Shown here: in pieces, positions 58,821-62,570 of the stretch | Layout of the letters: each line of letters starts with the position of its first letter | How positions within the stretch are numbered: the stretch's first letter is position 1 | From: Thermus arciformis | GTDB lineage: Bacteria > Deinococcota > Deinococci > Deinococcales > Thermaceae | Direction: 5' to 3' | DNA: 62,570 nucleotides | Assembly: GCF_900102145.1 (NCBI RefSeq) | Contig: NZ_FNBC01000012.1 | Coordinates: 1 to 62,570 of the forward strand | Translations under genes and position numbers: made by a program | Notes under the pieces: model-generated | The model's database searches: none | What the model saw: the letters and a program-made list of their open reading frames with translations, nothing else | What the model was told of the DNA's origin: nothing

Positions 58821-59334
58821 GCTCCACCTCCTTGGCGGTGACGAGCCCGTAGTAGCTCTGCAGGCGGTAGGTCTTCTCCCGGGCGGGGGCGAACCAGCTC
58901 TCCACCACCTCGGGCGTGGGCTCGGTGCCCGCCACGAGCCTCTCCGGAACCGCCCAGAAGGCCACCCCCTGGGCCTCGAGGAGGGCCTCTTTCACCGCCT
59001 CCCCCGGGCTTCTTGCCAGGAAGCGGCCCACCAGGTCCCCGTAGACCATGCTCCGGCGGTGGCTCTTCTTGGCGAAGACCCAGTAGGCCTCTTCTTCCCC
59101 CAGGGGTCCTTCCAGGGCCTTGGGGTCCTTCAGGGCCTCCTGGGTCACGTGGAAGAAGGCCTCCGCCGGGGCCACGAAGAGGGCGTAGGCCGAAGGCCTC
59201 CGCACGAAGACGTGCCGGGCCACGAGGAGGGCGTGCTCGGGGTCCGTGGCGTGCACCGAGCCCACCATCTGGGGCAGGCTCCTTTCCGTGTCCTGCTTGA
59301 TCACCTCAAACCGGGGCCACTCCGTCCCCCACAT
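58810..59334 (-). CDS. paaB: Phenylacetyl-CoA epoxidase subunit PaaB, with an internal duplication
   Basis: A 174-residue protein, nearly twice the usual PaaB length of about 95. Residues 7-60 ([20 protein letters not shown], then [11 protein letters not shown]) form the normal PaaB unit. Residues 84-135 ([20 protein letters not shown], then [12 protein letters not shown]) look like a diverged second copy. The C-terminal [19 protein letters not shown] matches the end of ordinary PaaB. PaaB bridges the PaaAC dimers. Starts ATG 59334, 9 bp after paaA. Confidence 0.9.
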   Translation of the reverse strand: MWGTEWPRFEVIKQDTERSLPQMVGSVHATDPEHALLVARHVFVRRPSAYALFVAPAEAFFHVTQEALKDPKALEGPLGEEEAYWVFAKKSHRRSMVYGDLVGRFLARSPGEAVKEALLEAQGVAFWAVPERLVAGTEPTPEVVESWFAPAREKTYRLQSYYGLVTAKEVEHEA

Positions 59335-59343
59335 GGCTCCTCC

Positions 59344-60315
59344 CTAGTCCGCCGCCTGGGCGAGCCGCCTCTTGGCGTAGGCCTCCATGGCCTCCCGCAC
59401 CCAGCGCCCCTCCTCGTGGGCCCTCCGCCTGGCCTCGAGGCGGTGCCGGTTCATGGGGCCTTCCCCCCCGATCACCTTCCAGAACTCGTCCCAAGGGATG
59501 GGGCCGTGGAGCCAGTTTCCGGTCTTCTCGTCGTAGCGGAGGTCGGGGTCGGGGATGCTAAGCCCCGCCTCCAGGAGCTCGGGGACGTGCTCGTTCAGGA
59601 ACTCCTGGCGGATCTGGTCGTTGGTCTTGGTCTTGATGCCCCAGCGGAGGAGGAGGGGGGTGTGGGGGGAGTCGGTGTCGTGGGGGCCGGCCATCATCAG
59701 GGTGGGCCACCACCAGCGGTTCAGGGCGTCCTGGACCATCTGCCTTTGCTTCCGGGAGCCTTTGGCGTAGAGGAGGACCGCCTCCTTCCCCTGCTTGTGG
59801 TGGAAGGTCTCCTCGGCGCAGATGCGCACCATGGCCCGGGAGTAGGGGCCGTAGGAGCACTGGGCCAGCATGGTCTGGTTCTTGATGGCCATGCCGTCCA
59901 CCAGCCAGCCGATGATGCCCACGTCCGCCCAGGTGAGGGTGGGGTAGTTGAAGATGTTGGAGTACTTGGCCTTCCCCGAAAGGAGGGCCTCCACCATCTC
60001 CTCCCGGGTGATCCCTAAGGTCTCGGCGGCGTGGTAGAGGTACTGGCCGTGCCCCGCCTCGTCCTGGACCTTGGCCAGGAGGATGAGCTTCCGCCTCAGG
60101 GAGGGGGCCCGGGGGATCCAGGCGCCCTCGGGGAGCATGCCCACCCATTCGCTGTGGGCGTGCTGGGAGATCATGCGGATGAGCTGGCGCCGGTACTCCG
60201 CGGGCATCCAGTCCCCGGGCTCAATCTTCTCCCCCCGGGCGATCCGGGCCTCAAACTCCTCCAACCTCTCCTGGTAGTCGGGGTCCTCGGGGTAGCCGAT
60301 CCTAAGCTTCGCCAT
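59344..60315 (-). CDS. paaA: Phenylacetyl-CoA 1,2-epoxidase catalytic subunit PaaA
   Basis: A 323-residue di-iron monooxygenase subunit that epoxidises the ring of phenylacetyl-CoA. [23 protein letters not shown] and [17 protein letters not shown] hold the Glu/His iron ligands. ATG 60315 follows GGAGG and lies 14 bp inside paaR, so the genes are coupled. No paaE reductase is seen in the window. Confidence 0.95.
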   Translation of the reverse strand: MAKLRIGYPEDPDYQERLEEFEARIARGEKIEPGDWMPAEYRRQLIRMISQHAHSEWVGMLPEGAWIPRAPSLRRKLILLAKVQDEAGHGQYLYHAAETLGITREEMVEALLSGKAKYSNIFNYPTLTWADVGIIGWLVDGMAIKNQTMLAQCSYGPYSRAMVRICAEETFHHKQGKEAVLLYAKGSRKQRQMVQDALNRWWWPTLMMAGPHDTDSPHTPLLLRWGIKTKTNDQIRQEFLNEHVPELLEAGLSIPDPDLRYDEKTGNWLHGPIPWDEFWKVIGGEGPMNRHRLEARRRAHEEGRWVREAMEAYAKRRLAQAAD

Positions 60316-60913
60316 CCTCGCCTCCTTCCTCGCGGCGTTCCCCTTCCGGGGAAGCGGCCACGCCAAGGGCCCTAAGGACCAGCCTGGCGTAGGCTTCCGA
60401 GAGCTCTTCCAGGGAGAGGGGCCCCTCGGGGCGGTACCACTGGTAGGTCCAGTTGAGGGCGGAGAGGACGAAGAGGGTCGCGAGGCGCACGTTCTCCACC
60501 CGGAAGACCCCCGCCCTTACCCCCTCCTCCACCACGGCCTGCACCCCCTCCTCGTAGCGGCGCCTCAGGGCCCTGGCCTCCTCCAGGAGGGGAGGGGAGA
60601 GGTGCTTCCACTCGTGGAAGAAGACCGTGGCCCGGGGAAGCTCCTCGGCGATCACCCGGAGGTGGCCCTTGACCAGGGCCTTCATCCGGCTCACGGGGTC
60701 TCCTGAAGGCAGCGCCTCCAAGACCTTCTGGAACCTCTCCGCCGCCTGGCGCACCACCTCCAGGAGCAGCTCTTCCTTGGACTGGATGTGGGTGTAGAGG
60801 CTTCCCCCTTGGAGGTTCAGGTGACGGGCGAGCTCCCGCATGCTGGTGGCGTGGTAGCCCCGCTGGCTGAAGAGGCGCCCGGCCATGTGGAGGATCTCCT
60901 CGCGGCGGTCCAT
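60302..60913 (-). CDS. paaR: TetR-family repressor PaaR
   Basis: A 203-residue TetR protein; HTH at about residues 22-45 ([20 protein letters not shown]). In T. thermophilus HB8, PaaR represses the paa genes and is released by phenylacetyl-CoA (established work as I recall it). The start ATG 60913 puts the perfect operator 60916-60929 immediately upstream; ATG 60943 would place the operator within the gene. First gene of the paa operon. Confidence 0.92.
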   Translation of the reverse strand: MDRREEILHMAGRLFSQRGYHATSMRELARHLNLQGGSLYTHIQSKEELLLEVVRQAAERFQKVLEALPSGDPVSRMKALVKGHLRVIAEELPRATVFFHEWKHLSPPLLEEARALRRRYEEGVQAVVEEGVRAGVFRVENVRLATLFVLSALNWTYQWYRPEGPLSLEELSEAYARLVLRALGVAASPEGERREEGGEDGEA

Positions 60914-60915
60914 AA

Positions 60916-60929
60916 CGAACGTTCGTTTG
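60916..60929. promoter_or_regulatory. PaaR operator (perfect match)
   Basis: CGAACGTTCGTTTG fits the recalled PaaR consensus CNAACGNNCGTTNG at all fixed positions and is nested in the wider palindrome ACGAACGTTCGT. It covers the predicted transcription start of paaR. Confidence 0.8.
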
Positions 60930-60931
60930 TC

Positions 60932-60960
60932 ACTATGCCACATCCCCGGGGAAGGGACAA
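60932..60960 (-). promoter_or_regulatory. paaR-paaZ promoter
   Basis: On the minus strand TTGTCC (60955-60960) and CATAGT (60932-60937) are 17 bp apart. Start of transcription would fall near 60925, inside the PaaR box, about 13 nt before the paaR ATG. Confidence 0.6.
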
Positions 60961-60977
60961 GTGTCCCGGCTCACCTT

Positions 60978-61904
60978 TTAGAGGTCAGGAAGCCTCGAGG
61001 CCGCCTCCTTAAGGCGCTCCCGGGAGGCGTGGAGGTAGATCTGGGTGGTGGCGATGGACTCGTGCCCCAGGAGGTCCTTCACCGCGTCCAGCTCCACCCC
61101 TTGCTCCACCAGGAGCGTGGCGTAGGCGTGGCGGAGCTTGTGGGGGGTGAAGCGTCTGGGGTCCAGGCCCGCCCTTAGGGCGGCCTCCCGGAACTTGGCC
61201 TCCACCCAGCGGGCTGAAGGGATGTGGCCCCGGCGCCTTCCCTCACGGAATGTGAAAATAGGTACGTTTCCCTGGGGAAGGCCCAGCCCTAGAAGCACTC
61301 CCTGGGCCGTTCGGGAAAGGGGCACCAGCCTTTCCTTGTTCCCCTTGCCCACCACCCGCACCGCCACGGGGTGGCCCCCTTCCAGGACCACGTTCCGCCC
61401 CTTCAGGGAGAGGGCCTCGGAGATCCTTAGCCCCGTGCCGTAGAGGAAGCGGGCCAGGGCCTCGAGGAGGGCCGCTTCCTTCTCCTCGCCGAAGGCCTGA
61501 AGGAAGCGTTTAAGCTCCTCGGGGTTCGGGTGCAGGGGAAGCCGCCTCCCGGCCTTGGGCCGGCCGATTCCCTCCGTGGGGTCCAAGGCCTCCTCCCCCT
61601 GAACCTCCCGCAGGTAGCGGTAGTAGCCCCTGAGGGCGGCGAGAAACCCCTGGACGCGCCTTGGGGCCCAGCGCTTGGCGAGGAGCAGGGCCCGCACCGC
61701 CTCGGGGCCCGAGGGGAAGCCTTCCTCCTCGAGGAAGCGGTGCCAGAGGGCCAGGTCCTGGAGGTAGCGCCGCACCCCCCGGGCCGAGTAGCCCCGCTCC
61801 AGGAGGAGGTATTCCGCATAGGGGGTGAGGCCTTCCAGGGCCTTTTCGGGCTTTTTAATGCCGAGGGTTTTCCAGATAGCTGCGGGGGTTTTTGGTGGGG
61901 CCAT
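60978..61904 (-). CDS. Tyrosine recombinase, XerC/XerD-like
   Basis: A 308-residue integrase with a SAM-like core-binding domain (about 30-115) and a C-terminal catalytic domain in which all active residues appear: Arg in GTGLRISEALSL, Lys in VVGKGNKERLVPL, HKLRHAYATLL, then His and the nucleophile Tyr in GHESIATTQIYLHAS. Length and lack of additional domains fit the chromosomal Xer type rather than a phage integrase. I place the start at ATG 61904; TATAAT on the minus strand (61911-61916) ends 6 nt upstream, so leaderless. Confidence 0.9.
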   Translation of the reverse strand: MAPPKTPAAIWKTLGIKKPEKALEGLTPYAEYLLLERGYSARGVRRYLQDLALWHRFLEEEGFPSGPEAVRALLLAKRWAPRRVQGFLAALRGYYRYLREVQGEEALDPTEGIGRPKAGRRLPLHPNPEELKRFLQAFGEEKEAALLEALARFLYGTGLRISEALSLKGRNVVLEGGHPVAVRVVGKGNKERLVPLSRTAQGVLLGLGLPQGNVPIFTFREGRRRGHIPSARWVEAKFREAALRAGLDPRRFTPHKLRHAYATLLVEQGVELDAVKDLLGHESIATTQIYLHASRERLKEAASRLPDL

Positions 61905-61910
61905 GGGGGC

Positions 61911-61940
61911 ATTATACAAGCGCGAAATGTACCTTTCGCG
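61911..61940 (-). promoter_or_regulatory. xer promoter with perfect palindrome (candidate operator)
   Basis: The -10 TATAAT (61911-61916, minus strand) is followed upstream by CGCGAAATGTACCTTTCGCG at 61921-61940, a perfect 7-bp inverted repeat with a 6-bp centre. It fills the spacer and the expected -35 position, so a bound protein would shut the promoter. Confidence 0.6.
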
Positions 61941-62407
61941 AAGATAGGGAAACCCGGAAGGACGCTCCCTGGGGGCCAGGCAAAGCCAAGGCCTCGAGGC
62001 CCGCCTTGGCCCTGGCTCAGAGGGGGCTCGGGGTGGCCGCCGGAGTTTCCGAGGGCGCCCCAGGGCGGGTCGGTCTGGGTGTCCAGGCGCGGGGGCTTTG
62101 GCCCCGCCTAGGGGGCCTGGGCTACCCTCGCTTGCCTGGTCCCCGGTGGGTTGTTCTCCGGAGTGGTCCGGCGTTGCCGGGCTCGCGAAGGCTTCCCGGG
62201 TTCCCGAAACTTCGGGTGGGCCTCGAGGCCGGTTGCCATTCGGGGGCCCCTCCTCTGTGGTTTCCGGGGCTTATGCCCTTGTTCAGATGCCTGCCCTTGT
62301 TGCGTCCGTCTAGGTGAAAGTAAGTGATTTTATTCACGATTCTACGAGCGCGCGAATTCTCTCTCGCCCCAACACTGGGCTTGCCTTGCAAAGGTCAGGA
62401 GGACGGG
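61941..62407. other. GC-rich gap without a recognised gene
   Basis: About 470 bp between the recombinase and the right-hand transposase. Open frames exist on both strands but show no homology, start signals or codon pattern I trust. Contents noted: a CCCGAA/TTCGGG hairpin at 62203-62216 and repeat copy 3 at 62322-62341. May be decayed coding DNA or the flank of the IS. Confidence 0.5.
62322..62341 (-). repeat. Dispersed repeat, core copy 3
   Basis: AAGTGATTTTATTCACGATT on the plus strand is the reverse complement of the AATCGTGA-N6-TCACTT core of the other two copies; the GCACRAGCRGGT part is not preserved. It lies about 70 bp upstream of the transposase start. Confidence 0.55.
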
Positions 62408-62570
62408 TGTATATCTCCCTCCTGATGGGCAAGCGCGGCTTCGTTCGCCGGGAGGCAAGCCCCAAGGAGGTCCTGGAACACTGCCTGCGCCTGGCCCGGG
62501 AGGTGGCCCCTCCCACCCCCAAAGGCAAGCGGGGCCGCCCCTGGCGCTACAGCCACGCCCTTTACCTGGC
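62408..62570 (+). CDS. IS transposase, N-terminal part (runs off the right edge)
   Basis: GTG 62408 (AGGAGG four bases upstream) or ATG 62426 starts a frame that is open to the window edge. The visible peptide, MGKRGFVRREASPKEVLEHC followed by LRLAREVAPPTPKGKRGRPW and RYSHALYLA, resembles the N-terminus of IS4/IS5-like DDE transposases with the basic KGKRGRPWRYS segment. The catalytic residues are beyond the edge, so the family is provisional. Unrelated to the transposase at the left edge. Confidence 0.6.

Noticed and set aside
61917-61944. A dif recombination site beside the xer gene
   Set aside because: The geometry is close, but the arms do not resemble known dif arms and the palindrome sits exactly on the promoter, so an operator is the better reading; kept only as an alternative.
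61892-62317. A 141-codon plus-strand open frame in the gap near the right edge
   Set aside because: It begins inside the xer promoter and start region, and has no SD, no homology and a random-looking composition.

Overview
The window is about 69 % GC by eye, is packed with short-spaced or overlapping genes, and uses many GTG and TTG starts. Many proteins match Thermus thermophilus families that I recognise from known structures: HpaB/HpaC, PaaI, quinone oxidoreductase, Sat, HemD and PaaR. It is almost certainly chromosomal DNA of T. thermophilus or a very close relative. HemD and Sat seem to differ from the HB8 versions I remember at a few residues, so it is probably another strain. The window opens inside one insertion sequence and closes inside another.

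Layout. 1-283: transposase end of an IS. 366-6758: purH, a membrane fatty-acid desaturase, dtd, two degV paralogs, serA. 6817-12289: a GbsR/MarR-type regulator heading an operon of two FtsX/MacB-like permeases, a LolA-like carrier, a LolD-like ATPase and a predicted outer-membrane barrel, facing a small secreted protein. 12312-19876: a PucR-type regulator divergent from a 4-hydroxyphenylacetate (homoprotocatechuate) meta-cleavage operon (DapA-family aldolase, hpaG, hpaE, hpaB, hpaC, hpaD). 19905-26749: a branched-chain/aromatic ABC uptake operon (livK, livH, fused livM-livG, livF) that runs into paaI, paaK and a second hotdog thioesterase. 26778-35032: mostly single genes (SDR, Pro-rich anchored protein, MFS, thioredoxin-like, ppdK, qor, LLM oxidoreductase). 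35010-41425: a seven-gene sulfate-assimilation and siroheme operon. 41562-47705: a TPP-riboswitch-controlled thiamin operon (thiE, thiS, thiG, thiO, thiC, an MFS transporter, thiD). 47732-50759: pxpA, the wreck of a TRAP permease gene, and a YyaL-like protein. 50806-54749: nadC, a VapBC pair, nadA, nadB. 54764-60960: bacterioferritin, an HxlR regulator and the paaZ-D-C-B-A-R phenylacetate operon. 60978-61940: a Xer-type tyrosine recombinase behind a perfect palindrome. 61941-62570: an unexplained gap and the start of a second transposase.

The aromatic genes fit together. LivKHMGF can import the acid, PaaK makes phenylacetyl-CoA, PaaABC(D)E-type epoxidation and PaaZ ring opening follow, and PaaI rescues dead-end CoA esters. 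PaaR controls its own operon through a perfect box at 60916-60929. A one-mismatch PaaR box at 19945-19958 suggests it also controls the livK-paaK operon 41 kb away.

Regulation is legible here. At least a dozen single genes carry a TANNNT-type -10 element ending exactly 6 or 7 nt before the start codon, the signature of leaderless mRNAs. The regulated operons (liv-paaK, sulfur, thiamin) have true leaders with Shine-Dalgarno sequences. No tRNA, rRNA or CRISPR array was seen.
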